Shown here piece after piece: positions 17,153 through 25,720 of a DNA stretch of 64,000 nt. Below the pieces are notes generated by a model that saw nothing but the letters and a program-made list of their open reading frames with translations, was not told the origin of the DNA and ran no database searches. Source of the DNA: Legionella jordanis (GTDB lineage: Bacteria; Pseudomonadota; Gammaproteobacteria; Legionellales; Legionellaceae); contig NZ_LR134383.1 of the NCBI RefSeq assembly GCF_900637635.1, forward strand, positions 2,982,001 through 3,046,000, given 5' to 3'. Each line of letters begins with the position of its first letter. The first letter of the stretch is position 1. Position numbers and translations under genes: made by a program.

Positions 17153-18322
17153 ATGGCACTAATCACCAGCTATAACCCCCTGCCAATTGGTTTCACGCAC
17201 GGTCAAGGCATTTGGTTGTACGACACTGAGGGGAAGGCATATCTTGATGCTCTCAGTGGCATTGCGGTTTGCGGGTTAGGCCATGCTCATCCTGATGTAA
17301 CGAATACAATTCAACAACAAGCAGCCAAATTGTTGCATACATCCAATGCCTATCGGATTAAAGAACAGGAATTACTCGCCCAACGATTAACGGAGATGAC
17401 GGGAACCAAACAAGCTTTTTTTGCCAATTCCGGTGCAGAGGCCAACGAGGCAGCTATTAAATTAACTCGACTCTACGGCCATAAAAAAGGCATTGATACA
17501 CCTTCCATCATCGTAATGGAAAGGGCGTTCCATGGCCGGACCATGGCTACCCTCACTGCATCAGGAAGTCGAAAAGTACAGGCAGGCTTTGAGCCTTTTG
17601 TTCCTGGTTTTATACGTGCACCGTTTAATGATATTGAGGCCATCCATACTATTGCTGAAAATCGTGATGATGTTGTGGCCATCATGTTGGAGCCTATTCA
17701 AGGTGAGGGTGGAATTTATGCCGCCGATGATTCTTATTTACGGGCTGTTTCTGAATTGTGCAAAAAGCATAACTGGTTGTTAATTCTCGATGAGATTCAA
17801 ACAGGAAATGGCCGCACAGGTAAATATTTTTCTTACATGCACACAGCCGTGCAACCCGACATTATTACTACCGCTAAAGGTTTGGGAAACGGTATACCCA
17901 TTAGCGTTTGTCTGATGGCTGATAAAGCCTGTGATTTGTTCAAACCTGGCAATCATGGCTCGACTTTTGGTGGCAGTCCTTTTGCATGCGCTGTAGGTTT
18001 GACCGTTTTAGATGTAATTGAACGAGACAATTTATGTGAGGTGGTCAGTCGAAACAGCCTGATCCTTAAAGAAAAACTAATGCTTGAACTCGGCGAACAC
18101 CCGCATGTGCGCGCCATTCGAGGCAAAGGCTACATGCTCGGTATTGAATTGGACAGACCAGCCAACGATGCTCGTCAAATCGGTCTTAAGCATGGACTTT
18201 TGTTTAACGTAACTGCCGACACGGTAATTAGACTGTTGCCTCCTTTAATCATCAGTGAAGCAGAGATCGAAGATTTGGTTTCACGGCTGAGTAAAACCAT
18301 TAACGAATTTGTTGGACAATAA
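17153..18322 (+). CDS. argD: Acetylornithine-type class III aminotransferase
   Basis: A 389-residue PLP enzyme of the acetylornithine / succinyldiaminopimelate aminotransferase group. The start is the ATG at 17153 with AAGGAG five bases upstream. Motifs: SNAYRIKEQELLAQRL, FFANSGAEANEAAIKL, FHGRTMATL, EPIQGEGG, LILDEIQTGNGRTG (Asp binds the pyridine nitrogen) and TTAKGLGNGIPI (Schiff-base Lys). The role in arginine or lysine synthesis is inferred from family, since no other arg gene is nearby. Its TAA overlaps the ATG of the GNAT gene, so the two are coupled. Confidence 0.85.
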   Translation: MALITSYNPLPIGFTHGQGIWLYDTEGKAYLDALSGIAVCGLGHAHPDVTNTIQQQAAKLLHTSNAYRIKEQELLAQRLTEMTGTKQAFFANSGAEANEAAIKLTRLYGHKKGIDTPSIIVMERAFHGRTMATLTASGSRKVQAGFEPFVPGFIRAPFNDIEAIHTIAENRDDVVAIMLEPIQGEGGIYAADDSYLRAVSELCKKHNWLLILDEIQTGNGRTGKYFSYMHTAVQPDIITTAKGLGNGIPISVCLMADKACDLFKPGNHGSTFGGSPFACAVGLTVLDVIERDNLCEVVSRNSLILKEKLMLELGEHPHVRAIRGKGYMLGIELDRPANDARQIGLKHGLLFNVTADTVIRLLPPLIISEAEIEDLVSRLSKTINEFVGQ

Positions 18323-18933
18323 TGATTAATTCAAACATTTCCATTCGTGATATACAGCCGGCTGATATTAAAGCAGCTGCCGACATTTTGACTCAGGCAT
18401 TTGCCCAAGACCCTGTCATGAATTGGATTTTTGGGGATCAGTACCAAGAAAGAGCACCCGCTATGTTTGAAGCCACTACCCGCTATTGCATGCTCTATGG
18501 TAAAGCGTTTTGCACTACTGGGATGGAAGCAGTGGCTTTAAGAAAATTGCCGTCGGACAAAAAGTTCTCTTTGTGGAAGGGATTTCGTTCTGGTTTTTTT
18601 GCCTTACCCAAACTGATGGGTAAAGACGCTTTCAAACGATTGATGACATTTGACAAGCTCATCGAAAAAGAACGCCATAGGCTCATGGGCAAAGAGCCTT
18701 TTTGGTATTGTTGGTGTCTGGCAACCAGACCAGAAAAACAGGGACAAGGATTTGGCACGGCACTCATGAATCACACCTTTAAACTGGCGCAGGAAACTGG
18801 CTTTCCCTGTTATCTTGAAACGGCCAAACCTGAAAATCAGCTGCTTTATGAAAAAAATGGTTATGTGAAGCGAGCTGAAATCCAGTTAACGGAGCAAATC
18901 CCGATTATTTGCATGCTCAGAGAAAATGCCTAA
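18322..18933 (+). CDS. GNAT family N-acetyltransferase
   Basis: A 203-residue acetyltransferase. Strand 1 (ISIRDIQPADIKAAADIL) and the acetyl-CoA motif A with WYCWCLATRPEKQGQGFGTALM (Gln-x-x-Gly-x-Gly near residue 140) are clear, followed by LETAKPENQLLYEKNGY, typical of motif B. The substrate is unknown. Translational coupling to the argD-like gene (TAATG overlap) hints at an amino group made or consumed by that enzyme, but this is inference. No terminator is evident after the stop. Confidence 0.82.
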   Translation: MINSNISIRDIQPADIKAAADILTQAFAQDPVMNWIFGDQYQERAPAMFEATTRYCMLYGKAFCTTGMEAVALRKLPSDKKFSLWKGFRSGFFALPKLMGKDAFKRLMTFDKLIEKERHRLMGKEPFWYCWCLATRPEKQGQGFGTALMNHTFKLAQETGFPCYLETAKPENQLLYEKNGYVKRAEIQLTEQIPIICMLRENA

Positions 18934-18970
18934 CAAAGGTTAGCTAATCTACTAGCCACATGATAAAGTG

Positions 18971-19708
18971 CTAGGCACGTTGCCTTAGCACTTCATACAG
19001 GCAAATCCCAGTTGCTACTGAAACATTCAGGCTTTCCACGGTGCCTAACATGGGTAAGGCAAATAAACCATCGCAGTGCTCTCTGGTCAACCGGCGTAAA
19101 CCTTCTCCTTCTGCCCCCATGACCAAAGCCAGTGAACCTTTACAATCAATTTGATACAAGTTCTGTGTTGCTTCTCCGGCCGCCCCATATATCCAAACCC
19201 CTTCCTGCTTGATAATCTCCATGGCGCGGACCAAATTGGTTACGCGAACCAATGGAATAGATTCCGCTGCACCGCAGGCTACTTTGCTGACCACAGGCGT
19301 AATGCCAACACTCCTGTCTTTGGGGATGATTACAAAATCAACCGCTGTAGCATCAGCCGTCCTTAGACAAGCCCCCAAATTATGCGGATCGGTGACACCA
19401 TCCAGGATTAAAATAAGGCAAGGCTTTTTTGCTTTTTGCAGCAATAAAGGCAAATCAGCCTCACCATAATTCACGGCTGGCTCGGCTAAGGCCACGACCC
19501 CCTGATGAGAAAACTCTGCAAAGCGTTGATTCATTTTTTGCTGACTGAGTTTTTCAACAGCTATATTTCTTTGCTTTGCCAAATTTAATATTCGTTCAAG
19601 CCTTTGATCAACACGCTCTTGATTAACATATATCTTTTTGGCAGTCCGGTGTGCACTGCCAAGTAAAGCTTGCACGGCATGCAAACCGTATACATACTGC
19701 TCAGTCAT
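18971..19708 (-). CDS. rlmB: 23S rRNA (guanosine-2251 2'-O) methyltransferase
   Basis: A 245-residue SPOUT enzyme that methylates G2251 in the peptidyl-transferase P loop. The N-terminal domain begins VYGLHAVQALL; the knotted SPOUT domain has LDGVTDPHNLGACLRTADA, GAAESIPLVRVTNL, MGAEGEGLRRLT and ALPMLGTVESLNVSVATGICLYE, all diagnostic TrmH-type motifs. Its ATG overlaps the rnr stop by one base, the conserved rnr-rlmB pair of gammaproteobacteria. Confidence 0.95.
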   Translation of the reverse strand: MTEQYVYGLHAVQALLGSAHRTAKKIYVNQERVDQRLERILNLAKQRNIAVEKLSQQKMNQRFAEFSHQGVVALAEPAVNYGEADLPLLLQKAKKPCLILILDGVTDPHNLGACLRTADATAVDFVIIPKDRSVGITPVVSKVACGAAESIPLVRVTNLVRAMEIIKQEGVWIYGAAGEATQNLYQIDCKGSLALVMGAEGEGLRRLTREHCDGLFALPMLGTVESLNVSVATGICLYEVLRQRA

Positions 19709-21891
19709 TAACTATCCCATTTTTCTGCGGGTTCAAAATCAATCTTTCGCTCGTCCAAATCGACTCTGGCAACAAGCACGGACACTTTATCTCCAAGCCG
19801 GTAAACTTGGCCGGTTCGCTCTCCTACCAAACGATGTTTAACGGCGTCAAAAGCATAATAATCATTACGCAAGGAAGTAATGTGCACTAGACCTTCCACG
19901 TAAATATCATTCAGTTCAACAAAAATACCAAAGCCTGTTACTGCCGAAATGGTTCCCTCAAACACCTGCCCGATTTTGTCTTGCATGTATTCGCACTTCA
20001 GCCAAGCCACCACTTCTCGAGTCGCTTCATCAGCACGTCTTTCAGTTACTGAACAATGTTTACCCAATCGATTCATTTCTTCATGGTTATAGGGAAAATC
20101 TGAAATGTCCTGATTATCAACCAAATGTCCAATGGCCCGATGAATTAGAAGATCAGGATATCTACGAATGGGCGAGGTAAAATGGGTATAGGCAGGATAG
20201 GCCAAGCCAAAATGCCCATCATTTTTTTCGATGTATTGTGCCTGCTTTAAGGATCTTAGCATAACCGTTTCAATCAAATGCCTCTCAGGCCTATCGCCAA
20301 TTTCAGCCATTGTTTTTTGAAAATCTTTCGGATGAGGCTTCTTTCCACCACCAAGTCTTAAACCAAGCTCCCCCAGAAAGAGACGAAGAGCGTTAATTTT
20401 ATCTTCATCGGGTAAGGAATGCACCCGATATAAAATTGGTATTTTTGAGCGTTCAAGAAAACGGGCTGTTGCGACATTGGCCGCTAACATGCATTCTTCA
20501 ATTAAGCGGTGTGCATCATTGCGCACAACTGGCAAAACTTGTTTAATCTTACGATTTTCATCGAATTCAATATAAGTTTCTGTAGTTTCAAAATCGATAG
20601 CCCCTCGCTCTTTTCTCGCTTTTAGCAATACCTTGAATAAATCAAAAAGCGATTGCATCGCCGGAGACAAGGCTTCATATTCTTTATCGATCTGTTCTTC
20701 CGCAAGCCATTTACCCACTTGGTTATAGGTAAGCCTCGCATGGGAATGAAAAACAGCACGATAAAAACGGGAACGGGTGATTTTACCTTCCTCTGAAATG
20801 GCCATTTCAGCGACCATACAAAGCCTGTCCACTTTTGGATTTAAAGAGCAAATACCATTTGATAATGCTTCTGGCAGCATAGGCACCACTTGACCTGGAA
20901 AATAAACGGAATTGCCACGTTTGGCTGCCTCTTTATCCAGAGCTGAATCCATTTCCACATAATGACTCACGTCAGCTATTGCCACATAGAGTTGATAACC
21001 ACCCTTCGGTTTTGCATAGCAATAGACTGCATCATCGAAATCTTTAGCGTCCTCACCATCAATGGTCACAAAAGGCAGATGTCTCAGATCAGTGCGGTTT
21101 TTCAGTTCCTCTTCAGAAACGTGCTGAGGTATTTTTGCCACCTCACTCAATACTTCTTCTGGCCATTGCGCAGGAATGCCATGCGCAAAAATAGCCACTT
21201 CGATTTCCATGCCCGGAGCCATGTGGTCGCCAAGGATGTGAATGATCTTCCCAATAGCCTGGTTCCGTTTGCTTGGAAAGGCAACAATCTCGGTCAACAC
21301 CATTTGCCCGTTTTTGGCATTATTGGCAAACTCAAGCGGCACTGAAATGTCCTGAGTTAAACGCTTATTGTCGGGGATTACAAAACCAACGCCTTGTTCA
21401 GTAAAAAATCGGCCTACGACGGTTTGATTTGCATGCTCAAGTACTTCATGGATTTTACCTTCCGGCCTTCCGCGACGATCAAGCCCAGTTTGATAGGCCA
21501 TGACCAAATCGCCATGCATGACGGTTTGCATTTCCTTGGCAGAGAGAACCATATCTTCGCCCCCTGCCTCTGGGATGAAGAAACCAAAACCATCTGGATG
21601 GCCTTGCACTGTACCCCGTTGCAAGTTAATTCGTTCTAAAAGACAAAATCGACCGCGACGATCTTGCATGATTTGACCATCCCGGAGCATGGCCTTTAAG
21701 CGGTAACCCAATGCCTCTTGCTGCGCACTGTCTTTAATTTCCAACTTGCCAACTAATTGATTGCGCGACATCGGGCGATTGTATTCCTCCAATACCTGCA
21801 AGATTAATTCTCGGCTTGCTATTGGCGTTTCGTATTTTTCTTTTTCCCTTTGATAAAAAGGATCCTTCGTTTTTTTATTCACATTCACCAC
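19708..21891 (-). CDS. rnr: Ribonuclease R
   Basis: A 727-residue 3'-5' exoribonuclease of the RNB family that degrades structured RNA. It has an N-terminal winged-helix region (SRELILQVLEEYNRPMSRN), two cold-shock domains, and an RNB catalytic domain with HLPFVTIDGEDAKDFDDAVY (metal-binding Asp residues) and HFTSPIRRYPDLLIHRAI. An S1 domain follows near the end (GTISAVTGFGIFVELND, VEGLVHITSL). It lacks the long basic tail of the E. coli enzyme. It is cotranscribed with rlmB by a one-base overlap. Confidence 0.95.
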   Translation of the reverse strand: MVNVNKKTKDPFYQREKEKYETPIASRELILQVLEEYNRPMSRNQLVGKLEIKDSAQQEALGYRLKAMLRDGQIMQDRRGRFCLLERINLQRGTVQGHPDGFGFFIPEAGGEDMVLSAKEMQTVMHGDLVMAYQTGLDRRGRPEGKIHEVLEHANQTVVGRFFTEQGVGFVIPDNKRLTQDISVPLEFANNAKNGQMVLTEIVAFPSKRNQAIGKIIHILGDHMAPGMEIEVAIFAHGIPAQWPEEVLSEVAKIPQHVSEEELKNRTDLRHLPFVTIDGEDAKDFDDAVYCYAKPKGGYQLYVAIADVSHYVEMDSALDKEAAKRGNSVYFPGQVVPMLPEALSNGICSLNPKVDRLCMVAEMAISEEGKITRSRFYRAVFHSHARLTYNQVGKWLAEEQIDKEYEALSPAMQSLFDLFKVLLKARKERGAIDFETTETYIEFDENRKIKQVLPVVRNDAHRLIEECMLAANVATARFLERSKIPILYRVHSLPDEDKINALRLFLGELGLRLGGGKKPHPKDFQKTMAEIGDRPERHLIETVMLRSLKQAQYIEKNDGHFGLAYPAYTHFTSPIRRYPDLLIHRAIGHLVDNQDISDFPYNHEEMNRLGKHCSVTERRADEATREVVAWLKCEYMQDKIGQVFEGTISAVTGFGIFVELNDIYVEGLVHITSLRNDYYAFDAVKHRLVGERTGQVYRLGDKVSVLVARVDLDERKIDFEPAEKWDS

Positions 21892-21922
21892 ATTAGTTTA
21901 ATCTTATTGTTCAGTCTAACAC

Positions 21923-22393
21923 TTATTGGCCTGCACCGGGTAATGCAAAGCCTCTCTGCCCCAAGTGTTCAGTTAAGGCTGGCAAGGTCATGTCTTCGGC
22001 AGCCCAGAAAGTACCAGAGCTTTGAGCGGGCATGTTTTCCGGCGTCCAGGTGCATACTGAGATCGCTCCAGCACAGGGTACTTGCTGCTCATGTCCAGGT
22101 TTGGATTCAATACAGCTTATTTCAAAAGATTCCTTGTCTAAAGCAAGAGCCGACCAGTGCCCGGCCTGAAGTCGGCTGCTCCAACCTGCACTTGCGCTTG
22201 GTTCGGAAACAGGATGTGTAATCCAAAAATCACTTTTTGACAAATTATGGATAAGTACCAATAGTGGCGTTTTGGCGGAAAGTGTCACTGATTCTCCAGT
22301 AACCGCTACTGGTTTACATGATGCAGGCATTGCACTATCAGCACTGACCCAGGCAGCATATAACAATAACAGCAGATAAGAAATAAGTTTCAT
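21923..22393 (-). CDS. Small secreted protein of unknown function
   Basis: A 156-residue protein with signal peptide MKLISYLLLLLYAAWVSA (start at ATG 22393, with GGGGAG six bases upstream; an earlier in-frame Met has no such site). The mature part holds four Cys residues (SCKPV, ISCIES, VPCAGA, SVCTW) likely in two disulfides, and an Ala/Pro-rich C terminus. I do not recognise the family; the content suggests a periplasmic or secreted Legionella protein. It is downstream-facing towards rnr, 31 bases away, on the same strand. Confidence 0.72.
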   Translation of the reverse strand: MKLISYLLLLLYAAWVSADSAMPASCKPVAVTGESVTLSAKTPLLVLIHNLSKSDFWITHPVSEPSASAGWSSRLQAGHWSALALDKESFEISCIESKPGHEQQVPCAGAISVCTWTPENMPAQSSGTFWAAEDMTLPALTEHLGQRGFALPGAGQ

Positions 22394-22649
22394 GGAACTC
22401 CCCCAATTATTTTTATACACCAAGTCTTAAATTAACAACTCAGTTATTAACCTGCAAAAGATCCTACTATATTCTTAAGCAGTCATTTTTACATAGCAAG
22501 AGTAAATTTTTCTCTAATAAATCCCCGCTGCACTGGAATGATAGCAATTTGTTTTCATGAAACATGCAATTCTACTTGCCAAGCTTAAGAAAATTCTTTA
22601 TTTTTTTTGGGAACTCAAACAATGTTGCCTTAATATCATGGAGTGATAG

Positions 22650-23642
22650 ATGAAAAAATTTTTTCCTGCAATGCTTGCAAGCCTTACTCTCTCAGGCGTG
22701 GTTTCAGCCGGAACCATGGGGGAAGAGCCGGTTTGTACCTCAGCTCTTTGTGCATTTGATAATCCAGGCGGTTTTTACATTGCCGGTACAGCTTTGTATG
22801 TAAAACCCAGTGAGACTGGTTTAGGAATGGTTACAGACAGTTGGCAATATGCTGCTCCAGGAGGAGTCCGCTCAGTAAGCAAACCTTTTGATCCTGAGCA
22901 CGAGTGGGAAGGGGCTGTGAGAGTAGGTTATGATTTCCCTATGTCGGCCAATAACATTGAAGCAAGTTATTTGCGTCTGGAAAATGATACCCATGCTATC
23001 AACGACACCAGCGACTCTCCTATTTCCTTTGGCAGTTATTTTTTCCCGAACGTGCTCTTCCCTCTTCCTCCCGGCTCCACTTTCGTTAGTGATGCCCATC
23101 TGAAATACGAGCTGGATCAAGTGGATGTTAAAGTTGGGCGCATGTACCGTGATATGAGTGGCAGCTACAGCATTCATCCCTCTGTTGGGGTACGCTACAT
23201 CAGCCTGGATCATAAACTAACCTTTATCGCGCCTGGAAGCGTAACGAGTGAATACGACGGTGCAGGCCCCTTATTCAGCTTGGATGGCCGTTATGATTTA
23301 CGCTGGGGAGTAGGACTGGTTGGCTATTTTGATTATGGTTTAATCGTGGGCCAGGTCAATTCTAATTCTCACGTGACCTTGTCAGGTGTGGATTCAAGCT
23401 TCACCTCTCCAAAACGCGATCGCATTGTGAACAGCATTACTGGTAAAATTGGCTTGGATTACAACTATGTGTTTGCCAATGCTTCAAGACTAACCCTCGA
23501 GGCAGGTTATCAGGTTAACGAATACATTAATGCTATGGATGTAATAAGAGGCGAAATTCTTCCGGCTCAGAAAATGGTCGGACTTGAAACCACGAGCTTC
23601 GGCTTCCGTGGGCCATACATCAGCTTAGGTTGGCACGCCTAA
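22650..23642 (+). CDS. Legionella major outer membrane protein family porin, third paralogue
   Basis: A 330-residue outer membrane barrel. Signal peptide MKKFFPAMLASLTLSGVVSA then the family mature start GTMGEEPVCTSALCAF, related to GTMGPVCTP in the tandem pair. Strands such as FYIAGTALYVKPS, WEGAVRVGYDFP and FGFRGPYISLGWHA match the family. It differs from the other two copies by having Glu-Glu inserted in the mature start and by its lone location, pointing to a diverged role. GGAG precedes the ATG. Confidence 0.9.
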   Translation: MKKFFPAMLASLTLSGVVSAGTMGEEPVCTSALCAFDNPGGFYIAGTALYVKPSETGLGMVTDSWQYAAPGGVRSVSKPFDPEHEWEGAVRVGYDFPMSANNIEASYLRLENDTHAINDTSDSPISFGSYFFPNVLFPLPPGSTFVSDAHLKYELDQVDVKVGRMYRDMSGSYSIHPSVGVRYISLDHKLTFIAPGSVTSEYDGAGPLFSLDGRYDLRWGVGLVGYFDYGLIVGQVNSNSHVTLSGVDSSFTSPKRDRIVNSITGKIGLDYNYVFANASRLTLEAGYQVNEYINAMDVIRGEILPAQKMVGLETTSFGFRGPYISLGWHA

Positions 23643-23654
23643 GAGGTGTTACTC

Positions 23655-23679
23655 GATAGCATGGCTTAGCCATGCTATC
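23655..23679. terminator. Hairpin between the convergent porin and double-glycine peptide genes
   Basis: A perfect 11-base stem (23655-23665 with 23669-23679) and a TTA loop start 13 bases after the porin stop. There is no long T-run on either side, but its place between convergent genes suits a bidirectional terminator. Confidence 0.5.
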
Positions 23680-23691
23680 TGATGCCTTCAT

Positions 23692-23847
23692 CTAATTAGC
23701 AGGACGAAGCGGACCTATTCCTCCCTCATCATCCCTCGGTCGCTTTGGCTCCCTGGGTGTAAGCGGTAATTTTTTTTTCCTTCCACCCGAAACGTTCCCC
23801 AAATCATTTTTTGATAGGGGTTGTTTTTTGGATTCATGCTCACTCAT
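23692..23847 (-). CDS. Small peptide with a double-glycine (bacteriocin-type) leader
   Basis: A 51-residue peptide. It has GGAG six bases before the ATG at 23847, and possible -10 elements (TATACT, TATAAC) upstream on the minus strand. Residues 1-22 end in LSKNDLGNVSGG, which matches the leader of C39-protease-processed bacteriocins and related peptides (Leu-Ser, Asp-Leu, Val-Ser-Gly-Gly). The putative core (23-51) is basic then acidic and Pro/Gly-rich: RKKKLPLTPREPKRP, DDEGG. No C39 transporter, immunity gene or modifying enzyme is in the window. Its size and lack of a hydrophobic core argue against a typical pore-forming bacteriocin; a signalling or secreted peptide is possible. Confidence 0.6.
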   Translation of the reverse strand: MSEHESKKQPLSKNDLGNVSGGRKKKLPLTPREPKRPRDDEGGIGPLRPAN

Positions 23848-23958
23848 GCCCTGCTCCAATCTTTAGACTAAGTTATAATAGTATAGATGATTTGCATGAT
23901 GCATTTGATTTGATTATAGGCAAATGCGAAATTACTCCATCTAACCATCTTTTTGAAT

Positions 23959-25041
23959 ATGTCACCCATTTCAGCTGAGAGTGCAAAAAGAAAAATTATC
24001 CACGTGGATATGGACTGTTTTTATGCGGCCATTGAAATACGGGATGATCCTTCGCTCGCCAATAAACCTGTTGCAATTGGCGGCTTGGCTTCAGAACGAG
24101 GCGTCCTTTGCACCTGCAATTATATTGCCAGAAATTACGGCATTCACTCTGCCATGCCAACTGCCCTGGCGATGCGCAAATGCCCCGAGCTCGTGTTATT
24201 ACCCGTGAACATGGCGAAATATCGCCAAACCTCGCAGGTGATTCAGGGCATCTTTAAAGAATTCACTGAGTTGGTGGAACCCTTATCACTGGATGAAGCC
24301 TTTCTTGATGTGACGGCTAGCACATTGCATCAAGGCAGTGCCACCTGGATTGCTCAAGCCATTCGTCAAAAAATTTGGCAGGCGGAGCAGTTGACTGCCT
24401 CAGCCGGAGTCGCTCCGAATAAATTCCTGGCCAAAATTGCATCCGGCTGGCAAAAACCGAATGGTTTATTCGTAATCCGGCCAGAAGAAGTGTTGACTTT
24501 TGTTAGCCAACTTGAGGTTGAGCAATTGTTCGGTGTCGGCAAGGTCACCGCGCGGAAATTAAAGCAAATGAATCTAAAGACAGCAGCTGATTTACAAAAG
24601 ATCAGTTTCCATGAGTTGGTAGGCCATTTTGGCAAACTGGGCGAGCATTTGTATTACCAGTGTCGAGGAATTGACAATCGCCCTGTAGAACCCAATAGGG
24701 AGCGAAAATCACTCAGTGTTGAAACTACATTGTCCAAAGACATCACCAACCTGGATGAGGCAAGGGCAATTCTTACTGAACTTCACGCTGAGTTAGTACA
24801 GCGACTTGAAAAATCAGCGGCCAATATGGCTATTAAAAACCAATACGTCAAACTCAAATTTCACAATTTTAAATTGGTAAGCGCTGAAATAAAGAGCTAT
24901 AAACCTGAATTAGCTATATTCCTTGAGCTGTTTATGAAATTAATGAAAGAACAGCAAAATCCGATTCGGCTTTTGGGATTAGGCGTCCATTTCTTTTCAC
25001 AGGAGAAAGAAAACAAACCCATTCAGCAATCCTTGTTCTAG
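23959..25041 (+). CDS. dinB: DNA polymerase IV (Y family)
   Basis: A 360-residue translesion polymerase. Motifs: IIHVDMDCFYAAIE (metal Asp and steric gate), YIARNYGIHSAMP, PLSLDEAFLDVT (SLDEA, second and third acids), SAGVAPNKFLAKIAS, and the little-finger domain; the C terminus QQSLF is a beta-clamp binding motif (Gln-x-x-Leu-Phe). The ATG at 23959 is preferred over a TTG two codons earlier. No LexA box is evident just upstream. Confidence 0.93.
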   Translation: MSPISAESAKRKIIHVDMDCFYAAIEIRDDPSLANKPVAIGGLASERGVLCTCNYIARNYGIHSAMPTALAMRKCPELVLLPVNMAKYRQTSQVIQGIFKEFTELVEPLSLDEAFLDVTASTLHQGSATWIAQAIRQKIWQAEQLTASAGVAPNKFLAKIASGWQKPNGLFVIRPEEVLTFVSQLEVEQLFGVGKVTARKLKQMNLKTAADLQKISFHELVGHFGKLGEHLYYQCRGIDNRPVEPNRERKSLSVETTLSKDITNLDEARAILTELHAELVQRLEKSAANMAIKNQYVKLKFHNFKLVSAEIKSYKPELAIFLELFMKLMKEQQNPIRLLGLGVHFFSQEKENKPIQQSLF

Positions 25042-25110
25042 TTTTTGAAAAAAACACAAATGCTGCAAGACATGGTAAGATAAACTCTTTTTTTTGCCAC
25101 CCAAATTGCT

Positions 25111-25701
25111 ATGACCCAATTTATTGATGTAAATACACTGGCTCTACTGCACGAAGACTGCATTGTCCGCTGGAAGCAAGCTCAAGAAGTTCAACTGAGT
25201 GAGGCTAATTTTTTAGCCATAGTGGAACAAAATCACGCTTTTAATTATCGTCTCTGGCATGCAGAAGACCGGGCAAGGCGGGATGACATGGGTTTTGAGT
25301 TTGTCTATCATGCCAAGCGTGAAATCGACTACTGCAATCAACAACGAAACAATTGCATGGAAGCCATGGACGAATGGCTTTACAGGCATTTAAACCCCGC
25401 TAATCCAGCTGACTGTCCAGTGCATTCTGAAACCCCTGGAATGATGATCGATCGCTTATCCATTCTGGCTCTTAAAGCCTACCATATGCATTTGCAAACC
25501 CAAAGAGAGGATGTGACAGAGCAGCATCGCCAAAATTGCCTTCGAAAATGGCAAACCATTCTGGAACAACAAAAACAGTTGCGTGAGTGTCTGGATTATT
25601 TTCTGGCTGAAATCAACCTGAAAACGCGTACTTTTCGTATTTATCAGCAATTTAAAATGTATAATGACCCAAGCTTAAATCCGGAGCTTTACAAGAAATA
25701 A
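25111..25701 (+). CDS. DUF4254 family protein
   Basis: A 196-residue mostly helical protein. The stretch NHAFNYRLWHAEDRARRDDMG and CNQQRNNCMEAMDEW and TPGMMIDRLSILALKAYHM are family features of DUF4254, which is often near lipopolysaccharide or glycan genes. The biochemical role is unknown. Here there are no glycan genes adjacent; it follows dinB by 69 bases. Confidence 0.75.
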   Translation: MTQFIDVNTLALLHEDCIVRWKQAQEVQLSEANFLAIVEQNHAFNYRLWHAEDRARRDDMGFEFVYHAKREIDYCNQQRNNCMEAMDEWLYRHLNPANPADCPVHSETPGMMIDRLSILALKAYHMHLQTQREDVTEQHRQNCLRKWQTILEQQKQLRECLDYFLAEINLKTRTFRIYQQFKMYNDPSLNPELYKK

Positions 25702-25720
25702 ATTAAATTACGATATTGGC

